A stretch of DNA of 64,000 nt from Kappaphycus alvarezii (GCA_002205965.3 NADL03000496.1:62001-126000); one strand, 5' to 3'; counted from the stretch's first letter, positions 1 through 9,683 are shown. The notes: generated by a model not told the origin, from the sequence alone. Program-made: numbers and translations.

Positions 1-714
1 TGCCTCCCTCTTGGTGTCCCCATCTTCTCTGGCACACAACCCTGCACCTATTGCGCCGCTGCCCACTTCCGCACTGTCCTCACCCTGGATTCCTACGGAC
101 ACCATGCCTCTGTCTGTCCCTGCGCCGACGGCTCCATTCGGCGCCACAATTGTATTCGCGACCGCCTCATTTCCGAGGTATCACGCTTATCAATTGGGAT
201 TTGCCCTGTCCGGGAATGAACCTTTCCGCAAGACTTGCCCCGACCCTCCAACTCCCGCCGTCGCCTCGACATCTACATCGATGATGTCCAGTTCTATCCG
301 TGCCGCAGGGCTATGACGTCACTGTCATCAGCCCGCACTCCTCTCCATACGCCCAAAAGCGGATTCACACGCCCCTCGCTGCCCTTACTGCATCTGAGCG
401 CGCGAAATCTCTCCGCTATGGCCACCTCTGCGCCGAACTACGTATCGACTTCCACCCGATGGCTTTCGATATATACGGGTCTGCCGGTCCCGGTGCCGAA
501 CGAGGTCTGTCAAGAATTGCTGAGTACATCGCTCTACGGAAAGGCAGTAGCCCTGCCTTCGAGCGCGATCGCTTGTTCACGATTATCAGTTCGCTCATAC
601 AACAACGAACTTCTGTCGCGATCAACCGACGACAACTCAACCGCTCCTGGCTCGGATAGATTTTTCCCCTTTTGAGGGCCGTTAGCCCCCCCTTTTCTGC
701 TTGGTAAAGTCTTC
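1..714 (+). mobile_element. LINE, beta family, 3' part (RLE domain and tail)
   Basis: This is the 3' part of a LINE cut by the window start. Frame 1 reads a CCHC finger (C..C near 46-57, GHH and C near 108-125) followed by RRHN near 149-160, the entry to a restriction-like endonuclease as in R2-type elements. A stop lies near 220. The frame then moves: LDIYID near 260 in one frame and YDVTVISP from about 306 in another, which runs to the stop at 657. These would hold the two catalytic acidic residues. The element therefore has at least one stop and one frameshift and is dead. Its tail ends in GGTAAAG followed by repeated CTT (about 702-726), and the next LINE starts just after. Family assignment rests on similarity to 6651-7990 and 46883-47049. 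Confidence 0.75.
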
Positions 715-741
715 TTCTTCTTCTCCCCTGCTGTCAAGTTT

Positions 742-1900
742 TCCGTTTCGGATGTTCGTAGAGCCATCCACAGCCTCGACCCGTCCACCGCTCCTGGATC
801 CGATGGCCTTTCCCCAGTTTTTCTTCGTATGTTGCTTCGACCTGCGGGGGAATGCATCCCGCCCGTGACTGTCTCTATGTGTTGACCAAGTTTGTTAACA
901 TGTGTTCCAACGGCGAACTACCTGACCCGTGCCGTGCCTACTTCTGCAGGGGCCGGCTCACAGCCCTCCACAAGCCCAACGGTGGACTTCGCCCTATCGC
1001 TGTTGGCCTCCTCCTCCGCCGACTTATTGTCCGCCTCCTCGCCCACAAGGCTTGCTCGACTGCAGCTTCCTATCTCTTGCCTCATCAACTTGGCGTGGGC
1101 GTTAAAAGTGGGGCTGAGGCCACTGTTCACGCCGTCCATCGCCTGACGCAAAACATCAAGTTCCGGGACCACGTATTGATCCAAGTCGATGCCCACAATG
1201 CTTTCAATAGCATCTCTCGACAACGCATTCTTGATGCCGTCTTGGACTTTGCACCGGGCTTTGCGCGATGAGTTCACTGCTGCTATGGGGATACCTCTTT
1301 TCTCTCATTCGTTCATTCTCCGTACTAAGCGCTGATGGCACTCAACAGGGGGATCCGTTGGGGGCTCTGCTTTTCGCTCTCGCTCTCCATTCTCTCGTTC
1401 TCAAGTTCCAGGAGCAATTCCGGCCCCCGCTCAACGCTTGGTATGCCGACGATGGGAACTTGGTCGTTTCCCGCTCGCAGGCCCTCTCGGCTTTGCAATT
1501 CTTCCACAGTCAGGGACAAGCCATCGGGTTCGCATTGAATATGACCAAAACTCACGTCTACGGCCTCTCCTCTAATCCTTCTCCCCTCACTCTTCCTGCC
1601 CCTTCTCCACGCCCGATGGCCTTACCGTTCTTGCCTCTCCCATTGGTTCCGATTCCTTCGTCAGCGCCGCATTCGACACCCGTCAAGCTGCAGTCGATCG
1701 CATCTTTGCCTGTCTTCAGTCCTTCGATGACGCCCCGATGGCCTACCACTTGCACCGTTTCTGCGCGAGCGCCTGTAAGGTTATTTATCTGCTGCGGACT
1801 CTTTCCCCCATCAATCTACGGCTTTGGCCGTCAGCTTCGACCGGAAGCATCGGGAGGCTTTCGCACAGATTCATGGTCCTTGCACCGACTCCGAATGTGA
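742..1900 (+). pseudogene. Reverse transcriptase of LINE copy A (frameshifted)
   Basis: The fragment encodes LINE reverse transcriptase in at least three frames. APGSDGLSP (near 788-820) is the start of the RT core. The frame changes near 850 and continues through RPIAV (near 990), the first catalytic segment IQVDAHNAFN (near 1180-1210) and, in another frame, TQQGDPLGALLF (near 1340-1376) and the catalytic YADD box at 1442-1453. TKTHVYGL follows (thumb entry). Frameshifts near 850, 1270 and 1560 make it non-functional. After 1560 the protein-like signal passes into the frame holding ACLPISYGGLGIPL (near 1900-1940), a thumb/linker motif shared with the other alpha copies. Confidence 0.85.
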
Positions 1901-2452
1901 GCAAGCCTGCCTTCCTATTTCCTACGGTGGTCTCGGCATTCCTCTCGCTTCTTCACACCCTGAGTTCGCTTATGCGGCTTCGATGATTGATGTTTTTAGC
2001 CGTTTCTCAGATCTGCTTTCCTTCTCGGGAGACCTACACCTGGAGGAAGTATACCTTTTTTGAGTTGATTGCGGTTGTCTGGAAAACCATGGATAGACCG
2101 GATATATCTGTTAGGCGCAGATTTTTTTTGTCGCCGTCATCTACAGACCTTCAGTTTACTGTACTACCTATCCTTGTCCAAATTTGCTTATAGTTCCGGT
2201 CCTCCCTCGTCCTCCCTGAACCTCGCTTATCATTACCGCGGTCCTCTCCAAATTTACTTCCATTTTATCTAGATATTTTTACACTGTATCCACCCCTCTG
2301 AATCGATCCCGAATTAAGTTCTTTTTCCCTTTTTGCTTACCTCCTCCTCCAAAATCTTTTTTTTGAGACAAAGGGCGCAAATGCACTACTACAAAAATCC
2401 CTTGCAGATTTATTTTACCTATTTCTAATCTATAGAACCTGCCCCGGGAGCC

Positions 2453-2460
2453 TATTTAAA
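2453..2460 (+). promoter_or_regulatory. TATTTAAA box upstream of the U3 reading frame
   Basis: TATTTAAA lies 97 bp before the ATG at 2550. The same box stands 85-120 bp before the homologous ATG in the LTRs at 15631, 32098 and 63463, which suggests the U3 frame has its own promoter separate from the LTR TATATAA box. Confidence 0.5.
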
Positions 2461-2549
2461 CACCTTTATTCCAAGTCTTAAACGCTCCCGATCATTTTGC
2501 TCAGCACTCCTGTCCCCCTACACACCCCGCTCACCCCTTTTACAGAAAC

Positions 2550-3077
2550 ATGACGTCAAATCGCCCCTCTGTCCCTATCTCCAAAAACCGCCCTTCCCGT
2601 CCCATCAATGGCCTTCGTCTCGCCGCCTACGGGCCAACCGATGCCGACGACTACATCCGGCGTCAAACAAAGAAGAAAATCATCGAGTTCGTTCGCCGCC
2701 TCTTCATAGAAGAAGAGGCGAGGGAGGTAAGTGAGGATGAGACTGAGAAAGTCGAGGAGGAGAGCGGGGAGTCCTTCGAGGAATGGTTAGCCCCTGAGCT
2801 AGTGTACGAGACTCAGGGGAAAGAGGATGAGGTTAAAGAGGAGGATGAGGTTGAAGAGGAGGATGAGGATGAGGATGAGGATGAAGAGGAGGGTGAGGAT
2901 GAGGATGAGGATGAGGATGAGGATGAAGAGGAGGAAGAAAAGGATGACGAGGACGAGGACGAGTTGGAGGAGGGAAATGGGGGCATGGAAAGTGTTTACT
3001 GGTGGGGCCTGGACTGGAGAGTATGGATCAAGTGGTGCCGACGCTGGAACCGGATGGAGATATCTTTAGTAGTTTAG
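2550..3077 (+). CDS. U3-encoded acidic protein of gypsy family 1
   Basis: A 175-codon frame lies inside the U3 of a solo LTR. I do not recognise a family. The N-terminal 60 residues are basic and contain GPTDADDYIRRQTKKK, conserved in the diverged LTR at 15945-16214 as GPTDYDDYCRR. The middle (about residues 60-150) is nearly all Glu/Asp, written by a GAGGAT repeat. The last 20 codons (WWGLDWRVWIKW) are probably out of frame: the conserved C-terminal part is read in the next frame at 3002-3196. The ATG has A at -3. A GAG|GTAAGT splice-donor-like site occurs near 2728. No function can be assigned; a nuclear or chromatin-binding acidic protein would be a guess. Confidence 0.55.
   Translation: MTSNRPSVPISKNRPSRPINGLRLAAYGPTDADDYIRRQTKKKIIEFVRRLFIEEEAREVSEDETEKVEEESGESFEEWLAPELVYETQGKEDEVKEEDEVEEEDEDEDEDEEEGEDEDEDEDEDEEEEEKDDEDEDELEEGNGGMESVYWWGLDWRVWIKWCRRWNRMEISLVV
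2827..2965 (+). repeat. GAGGAT-type simple repeat coding for Glu/Asp
   Basis: A degenerate hexamer run (GAGGAT with GAAGAG variants) forms the acidic stretch of the U3 reading frame. The same tract is at 21400-21535 (other strand) and 32815-32945, with a shorter GAG-rich tract at 16110-16190. Confidence 0.9.
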
Positions 3078-3196
3078 ATATCTCCCAGGAGGGAATAGAG
3101 AGCTGTGAGCCATTCGCAGATATTTGTGGGGACTGCTTGGACAGCATGGATATTTTAGAGGAGTTGTTTGGATCTGATTTAGAGAATGGGAAATAA
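3002..3196 (+). pseudogene. C-terminal part of the U3-encoded protein, next frame
   Basis: A 64-codon frame overlaps the end of the acidic frame by 76 bp. It reads MDQVVPTLEPDGD and later PFADICGDCLDSMDI. The same sequence is kept, with coding-like substitutions (DQVVPTQEPDGD, PFADICVDCLGGMDI), in the diverged LTR at 16344-16550. This is therefore a conserved coding segment. In the gypsy family 1 LTRs it is separated from the acidic part by a small indel or by splicing. It ends at a TAA about 130 bp before the LTR TATATAA box. Confidence 0.55.
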
Positions 3197-3683
3197 GAGG
3201 ACCTCATTGATTGTTAGTTTCTTAAGTATCTTTTGTTTAGAGTATATCATCCACACAAATTGTTTGTATGCATTTCCTGGTACCTTCTGTAGTTTTGTTC
3301 GGACTTTAGGGGTAGCCAAAAGTCTATATAAGCTGAGTAAACCGCTTCCTCATGGAGAGGTCAAGCAAGTTGGCAGACAGCTTCAAGCTCAGTCCCAAAT
3401 AGTTAGGAAGTTGAGAGTCAACTTCAGACCCAAGAAGCATTTATTTTACCCTAGTCACTAAGCATAGGTGGTAGACCCTGCCCCTTCCATACTTGCTTGT
3501 AGCCCATTCAACTGTCTTCCCTATACACTCCTTTTCGTTCGTTCAACTATACCACGGTAGCACTTTTGTCGCTTGCAACACCTCCTTCTTGGGGTGGTTG
3601 ATTCTGAATATCTCTTCTCCCGACGATTTACCCCTATCAATATCTTCCAAGAGTAAAACACCCAAACCCTTCCCCTGGAGGAA

Positions 3684-4553
3684 GTGCCTCGGGCCGCGAT
3701 CTCTTTATTATCTACCCTTTATGCAGATCTTTCTGCTTCCCTTTCGCCCACTTCTCTGTTTCAGCGATGTCAAACGCCGGTCTCCGGCGAACGGCTTCAG
3801 TCTTCTATCTCGTCTGAGCTTCACAGTTCGACGTTTGATCGGATCTTCCGTTCATCCTCTGACCGCGACAGATCTCGCCTCCTATCCGCCCGTGGGTGGT
3901 CCTGTTCCGCTTTCTCAACTTTTCTGCTCCCTCACCGCGGCACCTATCTGTCCTCGCAGGCCTGGATAGTCGCTGTTTCTCTACGCCTCGGCCCTGGGCT
4001 TTTCTCTGGTCACGATCGATGTCCGGTATGTGCTCGTTGTTCCAACAATATCTACCCGTTGCTCGACCCCCTGGGCAAACATGCACTCGCCTGTAAGTAC
4101 GACGATGGGCAGACTCGTCGCCATAATATCTTGCGCAACGCTCTCTATCGTTACTGTAAGGAGCTCGGAATTTCTGCCCTTCTTGAACATCTGCTTCCTC
4201 CCCTTCCCCTTTCGTCCTCTCCCTCGTCCGCCCTTCGCATAGATCTTTATATCCCTGGCGCATACGGCCTCGACCCGAAGGATATCGCTTTGGATGTCAC
4301 CGTTGCCCATCCACAGGTCACTTCTCGCGTTTCCCAGTGTGCCCTATCTGGCGGCGCAGCTGCCTCTATGGCTGAACGTGCGAAACACACGCACTACGGT
4401 CTAGTCTGCCACACGAATGATATACAGCTCCTTCCTGTTGGTATTGATGTGTTCGGTGCCCTTGGGGCCGAGGGTGCGACTTTCTTCCGGCGCCTTTCTA
4501 CGTTCGCTGCTGCCCGTCGAGGCACTACTCCCAATGGGAGCTGCATCTCCTAA
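3684..4553 (+). pseudogene. Linker and restriction-like endonuclease of LINE copy A
   Basis: A 289-codon open stretch continues copy A after the nested insertions. The first 110 residues are the RT-RLE linker (RGTYLSSQAW, typical of alpha copies). Then come the CCHC finger (CPVCARC, GKHALACK), RRHNILRNAL, RIDLYIPGAYG and LDVTVAHP, which supply the endonuclease core (compare R2: CCHC, RH(D/N), KPD, D). The C-terminal part (VGIDVFGALGAEG) matches the other alpha copies. This is the best-preserved alpha endonuclease in the window. It depends on the interrupted RT upstream, so it is not a functional gene by itself. The ATG at 3684 is fortuitous. Confidence 0.85.
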
Positions 4554-4831
4554 TCACGTGCTTTGTTTTCTGCTCACATGGGTTGCAAGCGCGTCAGGTT
4601 CTTACCAGACGCATTTCCGATTAGTTTCTCTGTCATCCCCCTTCGCATGTTAGTTTCTCTGTCACCTTCCTCAGCATGTTCTCCCACATGCTTTTTCCAC
4701 ACCCCGTAAAGATTCCACACATGATCCAGGGGCCCAGAGCCGACCCATTCTTCTCTCTCAGCCTTTACCGATTTCGTGAATTACTGCAACGCTGGTAAAC
4801 TCCCCTCCCAGTTCACGTCTTCATTCTCCAG

Positions 4832-4973
4832 GCCTGAAGGTAGCATTTTAGGGAGCCTAGTTCCTTCCCTATTACTGTGTCGGTATACCCTTTTTGAGTT
4901 GATTGCGGTTGTCTGGAAAACCATGGGATAGATCGGATATATCTTCCAAGAGTAAAACACCCATACCTTCCCC
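4832..4973 (+). repeat. Gamma LINE 3' tail inserted in RT of copy B
   Basis: This 142-bp 5'-truncated gamma tail has an exact 11-bp target duplication (TCATTCTCCAG). It carries GGTAGCATTTTAGGGAGC, CTTTTTGAGTTGATTGCGG and the fixed end ending in CCTTCCCC. Removing it restores the RT reading FTSSFSSALLLGIPKP. Confidence 0.9.
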
Positions 4974-5077
4974 TCATTCTCCAGTGCCCTCCTCCTCGGT
5001 ATCCCGAAACCTAACAATACTAAGCTGCAGCCCATTGCTATGGAGGAATTATACGCCGATTTATCTGTCGTCTCCTC

Positions 5078-5875
5078 ATGCGCCGTGCTTCCACTGACTC
5101 TACTATTCTCAAATACATTCATCCCCATCAGCTGGCCGTGGGATCTGCAAATGGCTATAAAGCCATAACACATGTCACTCGTTCCTTCGTGGCCACGCAT
5201 CGCACTTTTCCCTACGTACTGCTTACCATTGACGGCCGTAACGCCTTCAACTGTATCGAGCGTGGCCGAATTTTGGCCAGTGTCGCTACACGGGCCCCAG
5301 GCATGGCTCGATTCGTTCACTCCCTCTTCAGCTCCCCGCCGACACTTTTCTTTGGCACGTTTACAATCTTGAGCCTTACAAGGACCCAGCAAGGGGATCC
5401 GCTTAGTATGCTACTCTTTGCGATTGCTCTGCAACCACTGATTGACGATTTACTCTCCAAATTTGGTGACAACGTCGAGCTCCTGACTGCCTTCGCAGAT
5501 GATCTGAATATTGTTGTTCCTTTACTGCACGCTCGTGAAGTCTTCGAATACTTACAGGCTCAAGGTTCCCCTATAGGCTTCCATGTTCAGTGGAAGAAGA
5601 CTGAAGCTTGGTGGCCTACTCTCCCGTCTTCCTCAAACCATCTTGTGCGAGATCTCCCTTGCTCTGTGAATCGCTCGGCTTCTACCGACGTCCTCGGCGC
5701 CCCGCTTGGTGAAGGCTCTGCTTGTCGCTTCTTGCACGCCAAGCACATGTCTATACAACGAATATGGCATCAGCTTCGCCGTCTTCAAGATCCCCAACTC
5801 AGTTTTCACCTTCCCCGAATCTGTGCCAGCGCATCCCGTTTCATATATCTTCTTCGTTGCACCCGCCGCACTTAA
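5078..5875 (+). pseudogene. Reverse transcriptase of LINE copy B (FADD)
   Basis: A 265-codon open frame holds most of the RT: VLLTIDGRNAFN (first catalytic Asp, near residues 48-60), TRTQQGDPLSMLLFAIAL, and FADD at 5492-5503 in place of the usual YADD. The thumb starts with GFHVQWKKTEAW, and SASTDVLGAPLGEG and ICASASRFIYLLR follow. The frame upstream is kept through IPKPNNTKLQPIA near 5005-5040, so the true RT start is earlier than the ATG at 5078. The frame is lost near 5875. Phe at the first position of the box is compatible with RT activity in other families, but the copy as a whole is dead. Confidence 0.8.
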
Positions 5876-6034
5876 CCTCTGCCGTAGTATCAGTTCATGA
5901 TGCTGGCATGCGAAGGGTGTTCGAAGATACGCATGTGAGACTCTCGGATGACGCCTGGCATTCCGCTCAATTTCCCTTCCTCAAGGGTGGTATAGGACTT
6001 ACTCCTGCCTCCTGGATAGCCAACGCGGACTACC

Positions 6035-6589
6035 TTGGTTCTGTTATTGCCAGCCTCCCATCTGCCCGCCTTCTATATTCTGCTTTCGCCTTCGTCAAAT
6101 ATTCCAAGAGTAAAACACCCAAACCTTTCCCCCTTAGTCAAACATCCGCTCCTCTACCAGGTTCCCAACTTATCTGGGCATTCGGAGTCCCCCGCGCTAC
6201 GAATGGACATTTACATACCCGCTGCATACGGGCTTCACAGTACCGATATCGCCGTCGACGTTACTGTTGCCCACCCCTCCGCACGCCGCCACATTTCGCC
6301 AAGTACGGTTACCCTCAGGCGCTGCCGCAACACTCGCAGAGCGCGAGAAACATCGTCATTACGGCACTTACTGCAACCAAAACGATATCCTCCTCTCCCC
6401 GTTGGGATTGATATCTATGGCGCCTTGGGCGACGACGGCAAGGGTTTTTTCCTGCGCCTTGCTTCCTTCGCTGCTTCCTATAGCGGTTCCTCCCCTCAAC
6501 AGGAGCTCCGCGACTTCGTTACCCGTTTTGCATTTAGTCACCAAAAAATGCAGACGCGACAGGTTTCTACACGCCGCCCGCATCCGTAG
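6035..6589 (+). pseudogene. Restriction-like endonuclease remnant of LINE copy B
   Basis: The frame gives MDIYIPAAYGL, DIAVDVTVAHPS and VGIDIYGALGDDGKGF, the endonuclease core and C-terminal domain of the alpha family. The CCHC finger is deleted, and a gamma tail (6100-6136) is inserted just before. A short frame change near 6300-6340 shifts TAGAAATLAE out of frame. The C-terminal FVTRFAFS...QTRQVST is shared with copies at 34197-34583 and 54914-55405. Confidence 0.75.
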
Positions 6590-6655
6590 TTAATTTATGA
6601 ATATCCTCCGCACGCTTCTGTGCGACATTTTACAACCCATAAAGATTTACCACCA

Positions 6656-8000
6656 CGTTCAACTGCCATGCTAGATGTTCACGGTCATCACGCCATGGTG
6701 TGCAGTACTGGCGCCGGTACCGCTCGCCGCCACGACGCACTTCGTGACGAGCTAGCTCGGTCCATCCGCCATACTGCTCTACTCCACAGTGTTCGCCTTT
6801 CTCGGGAGCAGCGCTTTCCAGATCCTCCACATACTTCTTCTGGCTTCCTTGCGGCCTCCCAACTGACCAGAGGGGAACGGCAGGCTCGAATTGACCGCAT
6901 TTATCTTTCTGCTTCTTCCGCGACCCAGCTCCGCCTAGATGTTTTCATTAATGACACCGAGTTCGCTGCCAGCCCGCAGGCCTTTGATGTCTCTGTCATC
7001 AGTCCGCGCTCATCCGGGTTTCGTTCTTGTCCTCCACATGGCCATATCTGTGAAAATTGACCAAATATTTTAATCTCTATCCTGGTGTCCTACAATGATG
7101 CTGATTTGTGGAGCAATATTTTTTATTGAGGCTCACAATTTGTATTTATTGTGAATCATCAAGGAATAGTTTTATCTATTTTACACTGGACTTATTTTAT
7201 GCTGAATTCAGTGTGAAATAATTTTTATGTCCTACAGCTGTGTTTCTATATTATACAGGCTATTATTGCACTTGTGCTCCCAACAAATTATTATCTGGAT
7301 GAGTAATTACCTGGAAAATACTGCAATAATTATTTCTGAGCCTGAATCATGTCTACCAAAATTATTGTACGGCTCACCTGATTTTTATAGCAGGCCCAAC
7401 CTGGTGTAGAGTATGAATAGTCCTAGGTTATTAGCAATACTTGTGTATATCCTAGGGCCATCGAAATATTCCCTTCGTTCAGCTATCATTAAATTTGGTT
7501 TTCTATTCATTATTCATTCTAAGTCCAATTGTGACATTTATTTATTTATTCAAGTTGGAACTATTTATTTTTTGGATCTACCTATCCCAATTATTTTGCA
7601 ATATCTCCAAGAAAGAATCAAAGAAACGCCACCATTACCATACTTTATGCGAATACTACGGAATGGACCTTCACCCCATGGTTGCTGATGTCTATGGTCG
7701 CAATGGACCCGGGTTGATAATGCTGTGCAACTAGTCGCCCACTTTCTCGCCAGCAAGCGTGGTACCTCTGTTGCCGCCGAGAAACATTCGTTCCTCGTTA
7801 GATTCATATGCCTGATTGTCTAATACGTTGCTCCGTCCTTTAATCTGCGGCGTCTTGACCAGACCACCGATTTGGCCCCTGCTGTATAGTCACAGGCCCT
7901 GCGCTGTATGGCGCTAGCGGTCTCCTGAGTATTGATCACTAAAGGTGATCTAGATTTTTTGGGTGCAAATTTAGTGCACATCAGGAGCATTGGAGGAAGA
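6656..8000 (+). mobile_element. LINE, beta family, RLE and 3' end, split by a solo LTR
   Basis: The left part (6668-7048) reads GHHAMVC, ARRHDALRD, RLDVFIND and FDVSVISP, a CCHC-RLE core. The right part (7606-7850) reads MDLHPMVADVYGRNGPG, collinear with FHPMAFDIYGSAGPG of the element at 1-714. They are separated by the solo LTR at 7049-7600 with the duplication ATATC. The 3' end has a hairpin-like ATTGATCACTAAAGGTGATC near 7930-7950 and TTTTTTGGGTGCAAAT, also present at 49450-49530. The part before the finger is missing: the fragment starts right after the tail of copy B. Confidence 0.75.
7049..7600 (+). mobile_element. Solo LTR of the copia-like family 4
   Basis: A 552-bp AT-rich LTR starts TGTGAAAATT and ends ATTTTGCA, with the 5-bp duplication ATATC at 7044-7048 and 7601-7605. 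It is homologous over its whole length to the 3' LTR at 47050-47604 on the other strand, which is attached to a copia-like RT/RNase H. Several small frames within it are chance. Confidence 0.9.
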
Positions 8001-8588
8001 AGAGGAAGGGCAGAGGAGAGAGGTGAGATGCTTTTTCTGTTCATTATTGCTTTACTTTTTCTGGTTGATCGTTTACTGTGTGATACACAAAATGTTACAT
8101 CGAATAGAATAAGTACTCCTGCCACGACAGAAGTTTTACTTCATCCTCCCGCGCCACCTGCACCCAGCTGAGATCTGCAAACTCGCTGGTAAGCCTCTCT
8201 TCGTGCCCAATCAGCGATCTACGTTGGTATCACACAGACCCCTGTTGGAATCGAGCCAGGCGAGACCATTCGCCGTGCGACAGCACCCGTCACTGTCTCG
8301 ACCTACTTGTTCCGCCCTGTTGTATTTTCTTCCGATTCCCACCCTGACCACGCAACTACGTCCTACAAACATTCTTTCGAAGCAGATACTTATATGCTGC
8401 GTTCCTATTGCGTAATATCAGGGCTCTCTCAATTGCTGATGAAATCCCATAACGACGCTGTTTGCCACAATCCTCCCAACACGAGGCAATATAAACCAAA
8501 CACATCTTGCCCGCCTCCGTTGCTTGTACCAAATTCTAGATCTCCCAACAATACTGCTGCACCACGCCATCGGTTCACTACCAAACTC

Positions 8589-8670
8589 TTTTTGAGTTGA
8601 TTGCGGTTGTCTTGAAAACCGTGGGATAGACTGGATATATCTTCCAAGAGTAAAACACCCAAACCTTTCC
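8589..8670 (+). repeat. Gamma LINE 3' tail
   Basis: The 82-bp tail begins TTTTTGAGTTGATTGCGG and ends AAACCTTTCC. The 11-bp duplication CTACCAAACTC lies at 8578-8588 and 8671-8681. Confidence 0.9.
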
Positions 8671-9098
8671 CTACCAAACTCCGCCAGCTGAGCACCTCTC
8701 TTTCACAGCCCTCGTCAGCACCTAGCCGTTCGGTCCCTCCAGCACCTCTCCACCTTCGGGGCTAGTACCATTGTCCACCGTGTCGTGAACATCTAGCTCG
8801 ACGGACCACCGGGTCGAAATACTTCCGTCAATCCTGGACACCACCTCCTTCCTCCCTATCACTGCAGCCTATTTCCCGCCATCGGCCGCCCGTATGTATC
8901 ATTGGCGACTTTCCCACCTTCTTAACCTCACATTTGCGGCATGGTCACCGTAGAAAACTCCTTCTTCTCTGGTTCCTGCATTGGTTCCCGTTTTACCACC
9001 GTCGCTCCAGCACCCCACAGGGCGATCCCAGACACCTACACAATGCTTTCAAACTGCCTCGCCATTCAACGCTGTCCCGTCAACGACTCCAAACGCTC

Positions 9099-9683
9099 TG
9101 ATAGGCGTAAAAAGTCGGAGAAGAGATACTCAGAACCTACTACCCCAGAAGGAGGTGTGGCAAGCGACAAAAGTGCTACCGTGGTATAGTTGAACGAACT
9201 AAAAGGAGTGTATAAGGAAGACAGTTGAGAGGGCTACAAGCAAGTATGAAAGGGCAGGCTTACCAGTGATGCTCTGTGAGCAGTGTAGGAAAAAGGTTTC
9301 TTGTTCTGAAGCTGACTCTCAAGTTCCTACTACTCGGGACTTGACTTGAAGTTGTCTGCTAACTTTCTTGTGCTTTGTGTGCGAGTTAATTTGTTGAGCG
9401 CCCGCTCGGGTATGCTGACTCACAAGTACTCCTACCATTTCATGCAAACAGCCCCTTATATAGTGTTCAACCCTCGCAATTTGTAGCACCTATACAGTAC
9501 CTATGTGCCATACGTATCTGCACCGCTACAGTACGGTGCAAAGCATCCCTCTAAAATTAATTGAAAATAAAATTGTAATTACAGTGACAACGCAGCCAGC
9601 GCAGCATGCCAGTTCATCCAGCGCAGCATGCCAGCTCATCCAGCGCAGCATGCCAAATAATATCTAGAAGTTACATTATATCA
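9099..9683 (-). mobile_element. Solo LTR of gypsy family 3
   Basis: The 585-bp LTR is in minus orientation (sense start near 9683, sense end TGATAGG complement at 9099). The 5-bp duplication CGCTC is exact at 9094-9098 and 9684-9688. The inner 400 bp resemble the R-U5 part of families 1 and 2 (GCTACCGTGGTATAGTTGAACG). Three tandem copies of a unit containing GCGCAGCATGCCA lie at 9597-9655; similar units occur in the LTR at 36562-37160. It lacks the U3 reading frame. Confidence 0.88.

Larger units (their letters stand above)
2109..3639 (+). mobile_element. Solo LTR of the gypsy family 1 (U3 carries a reading frame)
   Basis: The LTR starts TGTTAGGCGC and ends CCCCTATCA, 1531 bp, with a perfect 5-bp target duplication ATATC at 2104-2108 and 3640-3644. 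It is collinear with the LTRs at 20704-22242 and 32098-33623. No internal retrotransposon sequence is left, so it is a solo LTR made by LTR-LTR recombination. A TATATAA box at 3325-3331 marks the LTR promoter, which puts about 1.2 kb in U3, including the acidic reading frame at 2550-3077, and about 0.3 kb in R-U5. It sits inside a gamma LINE tail. Confidence 0.93.
2050..3673 (+). repeat. Gamma LINE 3' tail, 5'-truncated, split by the solo LTR
   Basis: The 88-bp sequence (2050-2108 plus 3645-3673) runs from TATACC to the fixed end CACCCAAACC(C)TTCCCC. It is flanked by an 11-bp target duplication (CCTGGAGGAAG). It has no terminal inverted repeats. Other copies share the 3' end and start at different points, as expected for 5'-truncated LINE copies. 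Confidence 0.85.
715..4715 (+). mobile_element. LINE, alpha family, copy A, with nested insertions
   Basis: A 5'-truncated RLE-type LINE begins inside the reverse transcriptase and runs to a tail with CCCGTAAAGATTCC near 4705-4722. Its reading frame is broken at codon level by two nested insertions: a gamma LINE tail (2050-2108 and 3645-3673, flanked by the 11-bp duplication CCTGGAGGAAG at 2039-2049 and 3674-3684), and inside that a solo LTR (2109-3639, flanked by ATATC). Taking both out brings DLHLEEV next to PRAAISLL, matching the homologous stretch at 53510-53590. The order of insertion is therefore certain: LINE, then gamma tail, then LTR. Confidence 0.85.
4716..6655 (+). mobile_element. 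LINE, alpha family, copy B, with two gamma tails inside
   Basis: A second alpha-type LINE starts inside the RT directly after the tail of copy A and ends at the tail CCCATAAAGATTTACC near 6640-6655. It is interrupted by gamma LINE tails at 4832-4973 (11-bp duplication TCATTCTCCAG at 4821-4831 and 4974-4984) and 6100-6136 (GTCAAA at 6094-6099 and 6137-6142). A deletion removed the CCHC finger: the thumb motif (DYLGSVIASL, near 6030) is followed at once by the segment after RHHILRN in other copies. Confidence 0.8.

Noticed and set aside
8589..8670. Short repeat as a MITE
   Set aside because: No terminal inverted repeats, target duplications of 6-13 bp, fixed 3' end and variable 5' end point to truncated LINE copies.
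9597..9655. CRISPR array
   Set aside because: The repeat units are adjacent variants without unique spacers, in a eukaryotic LTR.
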